Assembly (NCBI RefSeq): GCF_001905095.1
Contig: NZ_LWLS01000059.1
Location: 1 to 64,000 of the forward strand
Length of the DNA stretch: 64,000 bases
Origin: Micromonospora sp. CB01531
Lineage (GTDB): Bacteria > Actinomycetota > Actinomycetes > Mycobacteriales > Micromonosporaceae
Direction of reading: 5' to 3'
Each line of letters starts with the position of its first letter. Position 1 is the stretch's first letter. The position numbers and the translations under genes were made by a program. The notes beneath the pieces are model-generated. The model was not told where the DNA came from and searched no databases. It worked only from the letters and a program-made list of their open reading frames with translations. This document shows positions 25,067-35,450 of the stretch, piece by piece.

Positions 25067-26107
25067 TCAGTACATCGAGACATGAACATGGTTTGTGTGG
25101 TCGGCGGCCGGACTGCCCCCGCCGCTGTACGACCGCCAGCCGGTGTTCGGCATCCAGATCTGCCGATACCAGATCACGTACATGACGCCGAGCTTGCTCG
25201 CGTTGTTCTTGAGGTAGCTGGCGAGGCTGTCCCCGTACGCCTTGTCGCCGCCGGTGGCCGAGACGTTCTCGAAGCCGCCGCTGGCGGCGGAGAAGTCGCA
25301 CGCCCGCCCCTTCGGGTGCTCGCCCCCGCCACCACTGCGGTGGCAGGAGACGTACCGCTTGTAGCCGGCCGCCTTGGCCTGCTGGAGCATGTGCAACGTG
25401 CGTGGGGTGATGCAGCCGTCGGCCGGCGTCGGGTCGTTCACCGAGCAGGACTCCGCCGGCCACGAGCCGTCGGGGTTGCGCGGGGCGGGCTTGGCCGACC
25501 CGGAGCCGCCGCTGAACCCGCGGCTGCTGCCGGAGCTGACCTTGGCCAGCGCGATCTCGGCGTCCCGCTTCTTCTTCGCCAGGATCGCCAGCTGCTTCTG
25601 CTGCTCGCGGACCTCGGCGTCGAGGGCCACCTTGGCCTGGGTGGCCTCGGCCTGCGCCTCGTGCAGGTCCCGCAGCCGCCGGCTGTCCCGCTGGGCCATC
25701 ACGTCCAGCTCGGCGGCGCGCTGCAGGAACGAATCCGGATCGGTGCTGGCCAGCAGCGCCGACACCGGGGTCAGCCGGCCCACCCGGTACGAATGCGCGG
25801 CCACCTCACCCACCTGCGCCTTCAACTCGACCAGGCGCAGCTCGATCTGCTTGAGCTGTCCATTCAGCGCGACCTGCCGGCGCTTGGAGTTGTCGAGGCG
25901 GGCCTGGGCCTCGATGTGCCCCTTCGCCGCCGCCTCCAGGGCCGCCCGGAGCTGCTTGCTGCCGCCCTCGTCGGGCGCGCTCGGGCTGGGCGCGGCGGCG
26001 GCGGGCCCAGCCGGGGCGAGGCCGGCACCGAGCAGCAGGGCCGCCGCGGCGAGCAGGGCGAGCAACGGCCGGCCGGCGCGCCGCCGGATGAGCCTGGTCC
26101 TGGGCAC
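25067..26107 (-). CDS. Secreted coiled-coil protein with Cys-containing C-terminal domain
   Basis: About 346 residues from GTG 26107, with AAGGA upstream. It has a Sec signal peptide (RRAGRPLLALLAAAALLLGAGLAPAGPAAAA), then a long coiled coil at about 55-195 rich in Ala, Gln, Lys and Arg. A Gly/Ser linker follows, then a C-terminal domain with SCSVNDPTPADGCITPRTLHM, SCHRSGGGGEHPKGRACDFS and HTNHVHVSMY. The paired Cys and His-rich pattern matches the ARB_07466-like domain found in actinobacterial secreted proteins. Coiled-coil plus cell-wall-type domain suggests a regulator of wall hydrolysis; this is inference. It lies 36 bases upstream of the spermidine synthase-like gene. Confidence 0.8.
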   Translation of the reverse strand: MPRTRLIRRRAGRPLLALLAAAALLLGAGLAPAGPAAAAPSPSAPDEGGSKQLRAALEAAAKGHIEAQARLDNSKRRQVALNGQLKQIELRLVELKAQVGEVAAHSYRVGRLTPVSALLASTDPDSFLQRAAELDVMAQRDSRRLRDLHEAQAEATQAKVALDAEVREQQKQLAILAKKKRDAEIALAKVSSGSSRGFSGGSGSAKPAPRNPDGSWPAESCSVNDPTPADGCITPRTLHMLQQAKAAGYKRYVSCHRSGGGGEHPKGRACDFSAASGGFENVSATGGDKAYGDSLASYLKNNASKLGVMYVIWYRQIWMPNTGWRSYSGGGSPAADHTNHVHVSMY

Positions 26108-26156
26108 GAGAGCGTCCTTCCGTCGACCGTCGACCCCCGGTTGACCGCTGCGCGGC

Positions 26157-26200
26157 GGCGGCTCCGCCGGCCACGACGGCGGCCTGCTGGCGGAGCCGCC
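26157..26200. terminator. Hairpin in the gap after the inositol monophosphatase gene
   Basis: Perfect 12-base arms GGCGGCTCCGCC and GGCGGAGCCGCC flank a 20-base centre. It lies just before the secreted coiled-coil gene on the same strand, so it could separate the two transcripts. Confidence 0.55.
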
Positions 26201-26279
26201 GGTCACGATACCGGACCACGCGCGCCACGCCAGGCCCCCGACCTCGGGCGACACTGATCGTCGACGCATGGTGCCGACC

Positions 26280-26298
26280 CTGTCGCGGACCGCGACAG
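26280..26298. terminator. Short hairpin at the end of the signalling operon
   Basis: CTGTCGCGG-a-CCGCGACAG is a perfect nine-base inverted repeat eight bases beyond the inositol monophosphatase stop codon. It is a likely terminator or 3'-end structure for the four-gene operon. Confidence 0.55.
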
Positions 26299-26306
26299 AA
26301 GGGGGC

Positions 26307-27116
26307 TCAGCCACCCAGCAGCGCCGCGCGGACCTCGTCCCAGATCTCCTCGCTGGCCGCGACCAGCAGGCCCCGGCCGCCGTCCGCCGGGTGGTAGTCG
26401 GTCCCGTCGAAGCGGCGGGCGACCCCGCCGGCCTCGCGTACCAGCAGGGTGCCGGGCGCGTGGTCCCAGGGCAGGGTGCGCCAGAAGAGGACGAACTGCT
26501 GCGCGCCGGTGAGCATGTCGAGGTATTCCCGCCCGGCGCAGTGCTGCCCGGGCAGCAGCTCACCCAGCCGCTCGCCGCCCGCCTCCACAATCCGCCGGGT
26601 CTGCGGCGGCAGGAACCGGGTCATCGCGGTGCCCCGCAGGGCACCGACCTTCGGGGCCGACCGGCTGATCCGGACCGGCGTGCCGTCCAGCCGGGTGCCC
26701 GCGCCGGCCCGGCCGGCCGCCATCGTGCCGGCCAGCGGGTCGTACACCCAGGAGGCCGCCGGCACGCCGTCGGTCAGCAGCGCCACCATCAGGGCGAACG
26801 GGCGCCGGCCGGCGGCGAAGTTGGCGGTGCCGTCGATCGGGTCGACCACCCAGACATCGCCGGTGCCGCGCAGGTGCCGCAGCAGGTCCGGGTCCTCGGC
26901 GACGGCCTCCTCGCCGACCACCACCGAGCCGGGGCGCAGCCGCCGCAGCCCGGCGGAGATCAGCTCCTCCGCCTGGCGGTCGGCGACGGTGACCACCTCG
27001 CCCGGCGCCTTCTCGGAGATGTCGGCGTCGTCGAGCCGGCGGAACATCGGTACCACGACCTCGGCCGCGGCCTTCCGCAGCAGGTCGCCGACGTCCTCCA
27101 GCAGCGGCTCAGCCAC
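26307..27116 (-). CDS. Inositol monophosphatase-family phosphatase
   Basis: A 269-residue Mg-dependent phosphatase. Metal-site motifs are [12 protein letters not shown] (about 69-80), [12 protein letters not shown] (about 89-100) and the second-domain motif [17 protein letters not shown] (about 217-233). The set fits inositol monophosphatases and the HisN-type histidinol phosphatases of actinobacteria; I cannot separate the two. The GTG at 27116 overlaps the response regulator stop, so translation is coupled to the signalling genes. This is the last gene of a four-gene operon. Confidence 0.9.
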   Translation of the reverse strand: MAEPLLEDVGDLLRKAAAEVVVPMFRRLDDADISEKAPGEVVTVADRQAEELISAGLRRLRPGSVVVGEEAVAEDPDLLRHLRGTGDVWVVDPIDGTANFAAGRRPFALMVALLTDGVPAASWVYDPLAGTMAAGRAGAGTRLDGTPVRISRSAPKVGALRGTAMTRFLPPQTRRIVEAGGERLGELLPGQHCAGREYLDMLTGAQQFVLFWRTLPWDHAPGTLLVREAGGVARRFDGTDYHPADGGRGLLVAASEEIWDEVRAALLGG

Positions 27117-27557
27117 GCGGCGGCAGCTTGACCACGCTGACGAAGAACTCGTCGATCTGGCGGACCACCGCGATGAAGCGCTCGAAGTCCACCGGCTTGG
27201 TCACGTAGGCGTTGGCGTGCAGTTGGTAGCTGCGCAGGATGTCCTCGTCAGCCTGAGAGGTGGTGAGCACCACGACCGGGATCCGGCAGAGCTGCTCGTC
27301 CTTCTTGATCTCCGCCAGCACCTCCCGGCCGTCCCGGCGGGGCAGGTTGAGGTCGAGCAGGATCAGGTCGGGGGTCACCGCGTCCGCGTACCGGCCCTCG
27401 CGGCGCAGGTAGGCGAGCGCCTCGGCACCGTCCGAGACCACGGTGAGGCGGTTGCGGAGCTTGTGCTCCTCGAACGCCTCCTGGGTCATCAGCACGTCAC
27501 CCGGGTCGTCCTCGACCAGCAGGACCTCGATCGGGCTCCTGCCGTCTGCCGGCGCCG

Positions 27558-27561
<4 letters not shown>
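27109..27561 (-). CDS. Rcp1-like single-domain response regulator
   Basis: A 150-residue stand-alone receiver. The acidic pocket is Glu17-Asp18-Asp19, the phosphoacceptor Asp70 lies in [13 protein letters not shown], and Lys122 is in YVTKPVDF. The spacing [14 protein letters not shown] and the long beta4 region are typical of the Rcp1 class that partners CHASE or phytochrome-type kinases. There is no output domain. Its ATG overlaps the histidine kinase stop (ATGA), so the kinase is the obvious partner. It probably relays phosphate or acts by protein-protein contact. Confidence 0.93.
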
Positions 27562-29290
<1,729 letters not shown>

Positions 29291-29294
<4 letters not shown>

Positions 29295-30541
29295 CGGCCA
29301 CCGCCCCGGGTGACCAGCAGCATGGCGACGTCGTCGGCGAGCGGACCGCCGTTGAGCTGCTCGGCCCGGCCGACCAGCCACCCGGGCAACTCGGGCAGGG
29401 ACACCGCCTGGTTGGCGGGGTCGGCGAGCAGGTCGGTGAGGCCGGGCACGTCGAGCCGATCGTCGCCGGTGCCCACCCGACCCTCGATGAGGCCGTCGGT
29501 GTACATCAGCAGAGACCAGTCATCCGTGTTGAACTCCAGGTCGAAGGCCACGGGCGGGCGCGGTCGTACCCCGAGCAGGAGGCCGCCCCGGGCCGGCACG
29601 GGGGCGACCTTGCCCTCGCTGAGCAGCAGCGGCGGCGGATGCCCGGCGAGCCGCACGGTGGCCCGGTCGGCCGCCAGGTCGAGCCGGGTGGTCGCCACCG
29701 TGGCGAAGATCTCCTGGAGCCGGCGCTCGCTCATCAACACCTGCTCCAGGGCGGGCAGCACCTCGTCGTCCGGCACCCCGGCCAGCACGAGGGCCCGCCA
29801 GGCCACCCGGAGCTCGACGCCGAGGGCGGCCTCGTCCACGCCATGGCCGCAGACGTCGCCGACGATCAGGTCGATCCGGTCCGGCCGGGTCTGTACCACG
29901 TCGTAGAAGTCACCGCCGATCAGCGCTGCGTGCCGGCCAGGACGGTAGAAGGTGTGCACCGACACCTGGTCGGTGGTCATCAGCGGCTGCGGCAGCAGGC
30001 CCCGCTCCAGGCGGGCGGACTCGGCCTGACGCAGCTCCACCTCGCGCAGCCGGCGGGCGTTCTCGTCGGCCCGCTTACGTTCCACCGCGTAGCGCAGGGC
30101 ACGGGCCAGCAGGACCCCGTCCACCTGGCCCTTGACCAGATAGTCCTGGGCGCCCTCGGCGACCGCCACGATGCCCAGGTGCTCGTCGGAGCGGCCGGTG
30201 AGCACGCAGACCGCCGCCCCGCTGGCCATCTCCACCACCCGGCGCAGCCCGTCCAGGCCCTGCGCGTCGGGGAGGCCGAGGTCGAGCAGCACGCAGTCCA
30301 CCCCGGTCATCCGCTGCCGGGCCTCGCTGAGGCTGGCGGCGACCAGCAGGTCGATGTTGGCGTTGGTCTCGGCAAGCAGCTCGCCGACCAGGAACGCGTC
30401 GCCCTCGTCGTCCTCGACCAGCAACACCCGCAGCCGTTCACCGGGCGGCACGTTGGCGTGATGCCCGAAACCACCCTGCGGAACGGCCCGGGGCGCGACG
30501 GAGGCTCCGGGCAGGCCGGGCCCCCGGTGCGGCCGGGTCAC
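29291..30541 (-). CDS. Receiver-domain PP2C (RsbU-type) phosphatase
   Basis: 416 residues from the GTG at 30541. An N-terminal receiver (about 37-150) has Glu43-Asp44-Asp45, phosphoacceptor Asp87 and Lys137. A coiled linker follows, then a PP2C domain (about 185-410) with metal motifs GGDFYDVV (209-216), GDVCGHGVDEAA, YTDGLIEGR and LADDVAML. Such proteins dephosphorylate anti-sigma antagonists in partner-switching stress pathways. No anti-sigma partner is encoded here. The start is uncertain: an ideal AAGGAG (30578-30583) precedes an in-frame ATC at 30569-30571, while the GTG has no visible ribosome site. Confidence 0.88.
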
Positions 30542-30727
30542 CGCCGCGAGACGCGGGAGTTCGCTGGTGATGTCGGACTCCTTCCGAGTGCCCTGCTGAT
30601 CCTGTCTCAGACCACGGTCGCACACAACACGACCGGAGCGCCCACCGGCGGCGGCCCAGGTGGGGAGTGTCGCCACGGTCCGCCGGGGTGCAGGATGATC
30701 CCACCCCGACCACCCCGAGGAGTTCCC

Positions 30728-33106
30728 GTGGGCGTACCCCCCACCCGGGCGGCCGACCGGGCGCTGGCCCGGCCGCGCCGCCGGCTGCTCGCCGCCGCCG
30801 CGGCGCTCGCGGCACTGCTGGCCGTCGGCGCGGGCGTCCTCGTCGACCTGGCCACCCCGGCGCCCCGCCCCGCCACCGCACCGGCGGACCAGTTCAGCGC
30901 CGACCGGGCGTACGAGCACGTCAAGGTCGTCGCGGCCCGGCCGCACGTGGCCGGCAGCCCGGCCAACGACCAGGTCCGCGAGCACCTGGTGGGGGTGCTG
31001 CGCGGCCTCGGCCTGGAGACCACGGTGCAGGACACCGTCGCCCCGGAGGCCGGGCAGCTCAGCGGGGCCGCCGGCGGGGCGACCGTGGCCCGGGTACGCA
31101 ACGTGGTGGCCCGGCTGCCCGGCACCGCCGCCACCGGGCGGGTGTTCCTGGTGGCCCACTACGACTCGGTGCAGTCCGGCCCGGGCGGCAACGACGACGC
31201 CGCCGGCACCGCCAGCATCCTGGAGGTGGCCCGGGCGCTGACCGCCGGCCCGCGCCCGCGCAACGACATCGTGTTCGTGCTCACCGACGCGGAGGAGGCG
31301 TGCCTCTGCGGCGCCTCCGCGTTCGCCGGCAGCCACCCGCTGGCCGCCGACGGCGGGGTGGTGCTCAACCTGGAGGCGCGCGGCTCCACCGGTCCGGTGA
31401 TCATGTTCGAGACGTCCCGGGACAACGCGAAGCTGGTGGACGTCTTCGGCCGGGCCGCCCCGCACCCGGTGGGCACCTCGTTCGCCGTGGAGATCTACCG
31501 GGCGCTGCCGAACGACACCGACTTCACCGCCTTCCTCGACCACGACTTCGTCGGGCTGAACTCGGCGTACATCGACGGCGGCGCGATCTACCACACGCCG
31601 TTGGACGTCCCGGCGGTGCTGGACCGGGGCAGCCTCCAGATGCACGGCGACAACGCGCTCGGGCTGGCCCGCGAGTTCGGCCGGACCGACCTGACCACAC
31701 TGCACGCCGACCACGACGCGACCTACTTCCCGGTGCCGGGCGGCCTGGTCCGCTACCCCGGCTGGCTCAGCCTGCCACTGGGGCTGCTCGCCCTGGTCGC
31801 GGTCGGCCTGCTCGGCTGGCTGCTGCGCCGGCGCGGCCGAGCCACCACCGGCCGGCTCGCCGCCGGCGTCGGGCTGGCCCTCGTGCCCGTCGTCGTGGCC
31901 CCGCTGGGCGCGTGGCTGCTCTGGGCCGCGATCACCAGGATCCGCCCCGGTTACGTCGAACTGCTCGACCCGTACCGGCCGGTCTGGTACCGGCTCGCCG
32001 TGGTGGCGCTCGCCGCGGCGGTCCTGCTCACCTGGTACGCGCTGACCCGCCGGTGGGCCGGTCCGGCCGCCCTCGCGTTCGGCGGCCTGACCTGGCTGGC
32101 CCTGTTCGGGGTGCTGCTCGCCGTGCTGGTTCCGGGTGGCGCGTACCTGGCCACCCTGCCCGCGCTGGCCGGCGCGCTCGCCGGGCTGGCGGCGCTGGCC
32201 ACCCGGCTGGACGGTCCCGGGCCGGTGGTCGCGGTGGCGCTGGCCGGCGCGGTGGCCGTGGTGATCCTGCTCCCCACCGTGGTGCTGCTCTTCCCGGCGC
32301 TCGGCATGGCGATGGGCGGGGTGGCGGCGCTGTTCGCGGTGCTGCTCGGCCTGGCCACGCTGCCGGTGGTCGACCTGCTGCACCCGCAGGCCGGCGGCCA
32401 GCGCGGCCTGCTGGCGCTGCGGGCCCGCCGGCTCGCCCCGCTGCCGGCGGCCGCCGCCGGGCTCGCCGCCGTGGTGCTCGCCGGGGTCGGCCTGGCCGTG
32501 GACCCCTTCGACGCCGCCCATCCCGTGCCCACCCACCTGATGTACGCCCTGGACGCCGGTACCGGCGAGGCCCGGTGGCTCAGCCGCGAGGACGAGCCGC
32601 AGCCCTGGACCGCCGGGTACGTCGACGGGGCGGTCTCCGCGGCCGACGACTTCCCCGCGCTGGGCGACGCCAGGCTGCGCAGCGGCCCGGCGCGGGCCGT
32701 CGACCTGCCCGCGCCCAAGCTGGAGGTGCTCGCCGACGCCGCGCTCATCGAGCAGCGCACCCTGCGGGTCCGGGTGACCCCACAACGGCCGGTCCGCCTG
32801 CTCTCCCTGCACGTGGACAGCGGAACGGTGGTGACCTCGGCCCGGGTGGCCGGCCTGGAGCTGGCCGGCGGCCGGTTCACCGAGGAACGGCCCTGGGGCT
32901 TCGGCATCGTCTTCCACGCGCCCCCGCCGGAGGGCGTCGAGATAACCCTGGTGATGGCGCCCCGGCATCGACCGACGCTGCGGGTCATGGACGCCAGCGA
33001 CGGCCTGACCGGCGTACCCGGGTTCCGGCCCCGCCCACCCGATGTCGGCGTGGTCGGCTCGCACAGCTCCGAGATGCTGGCGGTGGCCCGCACGTATCCC
33101 CTGTGA
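30728..33106 (+). CDS. Membrane-anchored M28-family peptidase
   Basis: 792 residues from GTG 30728, with GAGGAG six to seven bases upstream. An N-terminal signal anchor (RRLLAAAAALAALLAVGAGVLVDL) precedes an M28 zinc aminopeptidase-like domain at about 55-340. It shows AHYDSVQSGPGGNDDAAGTA, TDAEEACLCGAS, NLEARGSTGP, NDTDFTAF and IYHTPLD, matching the two-zinc site. Eight or nine membrane segments follow (about 350-600), then a soluble C-terminal domain. The layout resembles eukaryotic ERMP1/Fxna-like peptidases and their bacterial relatives. Active site outside the membrane is inferred. Divergent from the signalling operon. Confidence 0.9.
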   Translation: MGVPPTRAADRALARPRRRLLAAAAALAALLAVGAGVLVDLATPAPRPATAPADQFSADRAYEHVKVVAARPHVAGSPANDQVREHLVGVLRGLGLETTVQDTVAPEAGQLSGAAGGATVARVRNVVARLPGTAATGRVFLVAHYDSVQSGPGGNDDAAGTASILEVARALTAGPRPRNDIVFVLTDAEEACLCGASAFAGSHPLAADGGVVLNLEARGSTGPVIMFETSRDNAKLVDVFGRAAPHPVGTSFAVEIYRALPNDTDFTAFLDHDFVGLNSAYIDGGAIYHTPLDVPAVLDRGSLQMHGDNALGLAREFGRTDLTTLHADHDATYFPVPGGLVRYPGWLSLPLGLLALVAVGLLGWLLRRRGRATTGRLAAGVGLALVPVVVAPLGAWLLWAAITRIRPGYVELLDPYRPVWYRLAVVALAAAVLLTWYALTRRWAGPAALAFGGLTWLALFGVLLAVLVPGGAYLATLPALAGALAGLAALATRLDGPGPVVAVALAGAVAVVILLPTVVLLFPALGMAMGGVAALFAVLLGLATLPVVDLLHPQAGGQRGLLALRARRLAPLPAAAAGLAAVVLAGVGLAVDPFDAAHPVPTHLMYALDAGTGEARWLSREDEPQPWTAGYVDGAVSAADDFPALGDARLRSGPARAVDLPAPKLEVLADAALIEQRTLRVRVTPQRPVRLLSLHVDSGTVVTSARVAGLELAGGRFTEERPWGFGIVFHAPPPEGVEITLVMAPRHRPTLRVMDASDGLTGVPGFRPRPPDVGVVGSHSSEMLAVARTYPL

Positions 33107-33298
33107 CCCGGACCGGGCGGCCGGGACCCGGAAGCGCGCCGCCGGGCTCCGGCCGTCCGCCGGCGAACGGCAGGTAAGGGCCGCCTCGGCCGGCCCCCGA
33201 TCCGATCAGGAATCAAGAAGCGCCAGCGTGTCGTCGTGCCTAGCCTTCCTTATGGCCGGCGCCGCGCCGAGCCTTGAGCGTCGAAAGGCAGTCCCGAA

Positions 33299-33748
33299 AT
33301 GCCCACGAAGAACTCCCAGACCGTGTCCGACGGCTTCAGCGCCGAGGAGCGCGCCGCGATGAAGGCGCGCGCCGCCGAGCTGCGCGCCGAGGGCAAGAAG
33401 GGTGCCAAGAAGGCCGACGATCTCCAGGCGGCCCTCGACAGCATCGCGAAGATGGCGCCGGAGGATCGTGAGCTCGCCGAGCGCGTGCACATGGCGGTCA
33501 CCACCGCCGCCCCGGAGCTGTCGCCAAAGACCTGGTACGGGATGCCCGCCTACGCGAACGCGGACGGCAAGGTCGTCGTCGCCTTCAAGAACTCGGGCAA
33601 GTTCAACTCCCGGTACTCGACCCTGGAATTCCAGGACGCGGCCAACCTTGACGACGGGGACATGTGGCCGGTGTCGTACGCGATCCAGAAGTGGAGCCCC
33701 GTGGTGGAGCAGAAGATCGTCGAGCTGATGAAGGCCGCAGTCTCCTGA
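33299..33748 (+). CDS. DUF1801-family protein
   Basis: A 149-residue soluble protein. The N-terminal third is charged and helical (EERAAMKARAAELRAEGKKGAKKADD). The core reads TWYGMPAYANADGKVVVAFKNSGKFNSRYSTLEFQDA, the pattern of DUF1801/YdhG-like proteins, which are phage- and frataxin-fold-like but lack a settled function. It has no signal peptide. The ATG start is preceded by GAAAGGCAGTCCCGAA. It is convergent with the Smr gene, 36 bases away. The role is unknown. Confidence 0.8.
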   Translation: MPTKNSQTVSDGFSAEERAAMKARAAELRAEGKKGAKKADDLQAALDSIAKMAPEDRELAERVHMAVTTAAPELSPKTWYGMPAYANADGKVVVAFKNSGKFNSRYSTLEFQDAANLDDGDMWPVSYAIQKWSPVVEQKIVELMKAAVS

Positions 33749-33784
33749 CCGACACAGCCCGACCTGACCCGCTCGCCGGCGGCA

Positions 33785-34039
33785 CTACTTCCAGCGGAAG
33801 TGCACGAAGAGGCGGCCGAAGTTCTTCGAGTCCTTCTCGACCCGGTGGTAGAGCTGCTTGACCTCCTTCTGGTCGAGGAAGCGCAGCACCCGCTTCTTGA
33901 GCTGGCCGGAGCCCTTGCCGGGGATGATCTCCACCAGGGTGGCCTTCTTCGCCACCGCCTCGTCCATGATCCCGCGCAGCGCGCGGTCAATGTCGTGCCC
34001 CTTGTTGAAGATGTCGTGGAGATCGAGCTTGAGCTTCAC
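33785..34039 (-). CDS. Small Smr-domain protein
   Basis: An 84-residue protein equal to a stand-alone Smr domain. LDLHDIFNKGHDIDRALRGIMDEAVAKK opens the fold and VEIIPGKGSGQLKKRVLRFL corresponds to the nuclease loop, with IPGKGSG replacing the usual HGxGxG. The replaced first histidine may alter nicking activity. Smr domains bind or cut nucleic acids; recent work on other proteins ties them to ribosome rescue. Small single-domain versions are common in actinobacteria. Confidence 0.83.
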   Translation of the reverse strand: MKLKLDLHDIFNKGHDIDRALRGIMDEAVAKKATLVEIIPGKGSGQLKKRVLRFLDQKEVKQLYHRVEKDSKNFGRLFVHFRWK

Positions 34040-34074
34040 CAGCCCATCGTAGGCACGCGGCAGCCGGGCCCGGC

Positions 34075-34114
34075 GACGGCGAAGGGCAGCCCGCCCGGGC
34101 TGCCCTTCGCCGTC
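34075..34114. terminator. Perfect 40-bp hairpin after the TPR gene
   Basis: A perfect inverted repeat: arms of 19 bases, GACGGCGAAGGGCAGCCCG (34075-34093) and its complement (34096-34114), with only two bases between. It begins 16 bases downstream of the minus-strand TPR gene stop and reads as a strong intrinsic terminator without a T-run. Confidence 0.8.
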
Positions 34115-34129
34115 TCGTACTGGTGGCGG

Positions 34130-34498
34130 TCAGCGACCGCCGCTGACCCGGCTCTCCACCCGGCGCAGCGCCTCGGCGTAGTCGGCGTTGGTCGAGTGCA
34201 TGGCCGCCGCGATGCGCAGGTGCCGCAGGGCGTCGACGGGCCGGTTCAGCCGTTCCAGGGTCCGGCCCAGCACGTGGTGGGCGTAGTGGTCGCTCGGGTC
34301 CCGGTCGACCAGCTCCCGGAGCTGCTCCTCGGCCCGGTTGAGCTGGGCCGACTGGAAGTACGCCCGGGCCAGCAGCTGCCGCACCGAGGAGTTGCCGGGC
34401 TCCGCCTCGACGATCGGCTCGAGCAGCCGGGCCGCTCCGGTCGGGTCACCCGCTTCGAAGAACATGGTCGCCCGCCGGTACTCCGCCAGAAGATCCAC
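34130..34498 (-). CDS. TPR-repeat protein
   Basis: 122 residues from GTG 34498, chosen because GAGGAGG lies about nine bases upstream; an earlier GTG at 34522 lacks this. Three tetratricopeptide units are visible: YRRATMFFEAGDPTGAARLLEPIVEAEPGN, LLARAYFQSAQLNRAEEQLRELVDRDPSD and VLGRTLERLNRPVDALRHLRIAAAM. TPR arrays form protein-binding scaffolds. It has no signal peptide or enzymatic domain. The partner is unknown. It is flanked by a perfect terminator hairpin. Confidence 0.85.
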   Translation of the reverse strand: MDLLAEYRRATMFFEAGDPTGAARLLEPIVEAEPGNSSVRQLLARAYFQSAQLNRAEEQLRELVDRDPSDHYAHHVLGRTLERLNRPVDALRHLRIAAAMHSTNADYAEALRRVESRVSGGR

Positions 34499-34589
34499 TC
34501 GACCCACCTCCTCGTGTCGCACCGCCCTTTGTCCGACGCTGGCACAACATCAGCCGGACCGCGAGTGTTCCCCCGGTCGAAGTTGTGCC

Positions 34590-35360
34590 TCAGGCCGTCG
34601 GGTCGTACCGGTCGCCGACCAGCTCCCAGGCCCGGACACCACCGACGATCCCGGCCGTGTTCGGGACGACCACCACGTCGTCGCCCATCCGGGTGAGTTG
34701 TTCCGGCCGGATCAGTCGCGAGTTGCCCCCGCCGAGATAGAGCCGGTCCCAGCGGAAGACCGGCCGCAGCCCCTCCACCACCTGCCGGATCCGCCGCGAC
34801 CAGAACGCGTCGCCCAGGCGCCGGCGTTCCGGCTCCCCGATGTACGTGTCGTAGGTGGTGTTCCAGCGCACCGGGGCGTGCGACAGCTCCAGGTGCGGGG
34901 CGAGCACCCCGCCGTCGAAGAGCGCGCTACCCAGCCCGGTGCCGAGGGTCAGCACCAGCTCACAGCCGGTCCCGGCGACCACGCCCGCGCCGTGCACCTC
35001 GGCGTCGTTGAGCACCAGCGCCGGGATGCCGAACGCCTCGGCCAGTGCGCTGCGCGCGTCGTATCCGGACCAGTCGGCCACCAGCGCCGGGTCGATCTTG
35101 CTGCGCGGCCCGGACCGGGTGACGTAGTGCGGGGTGGCCACCACCACGCCGTGCCGGATCATGCCGGGCATCCCGACCGTGAGCCGGTCCGCCGCCGGCA
35201 GGCTGCCGGCCAGGTCCAGCAGCGTCTTGACGAAGAGCGACGGCGGCAGCGGGTACGGCGTCGGCACCCGTACCGGGCGGGCCCGCATGGTCCCGGCGGC
35301 GTCCAGCACGGACGCCTTGATGCCGCCACCGCCACAGTCGATCGCCAGAGTGGTCACCAC
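34590..35360 (-). CDS. ROK-family sugar kinase, polyphosphate glucokinase-like
   Basis: A 256-residue actin-fold sugar kinase. The phosphate-1 motif is LAIDCGGGGIKASVLDAAG (about 5-23), ALVLNDAEVHGAGV holds the catalytic Asp, and TLGTGLGSALFDGG matches the phosphate-2/ROK signature. The length is close to polyphosphate glucokinases (PpgK), which use polyphosphate or ATP to phosphorylate glucose. Sugar and phosphate donor are not proven by sequence. GTG 35360 starts MVTTLAID. Divergent from the ABC-F gene. Confidence 0.82.
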   Translation of the reverse strand: MVTTLAIDCGGGGIKASVLDAAGTMRARPVRVPTPYPLPPSLFVKTLLDLAGSLPAADRLTVGMPGMIRHGVVVATPHYVTRSGPRSKIDPALVADWSGYDARSALAEAFGIPALVLNDAEVHGAGVVAGTGCELVLTLGTGLGSALFDGGVLAPHLELSHAPVRWNTTYDTYIGEPERRRLGDAFWSRRIRQVVEGLRPVFRWDRLYLGGGNSRLIRPEQLTRMGDDVVVVPNTAGIVGGVRAWELVGDRYDPTA

Positions 35361-35434
35361 GGCAGTGAGTCTCCCTCAGCTCGGTCACGTTCCGAGCCCC
35401 GGTTCTCCCCATCGGCTGCGGAGTGCCGCGCCGG

Positions 35435-35440
35435 TAGGCT
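35435..35440 (+). promoter_or_regulatory. Candidate -10 box of the ABC-F gene
   Basis: TAGGCT, a variant of the TAGCCT motif seen elsewhere here, ends ten bases before the ATG at 35451. Transcription from it would give a leader of only a few bases. No clear -35. Confidence 0.3.
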
Positions 35441-35450
35441 CGATCTCCTC

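Noticed and set aside
30542..33064. Upstream 840 codons of the phosphatase frame
   Set aside because: This part is antisense to the M28 peptidase and low-complexity (His/Gln/Gly/Arg). The real gene starts near 30541-30571.
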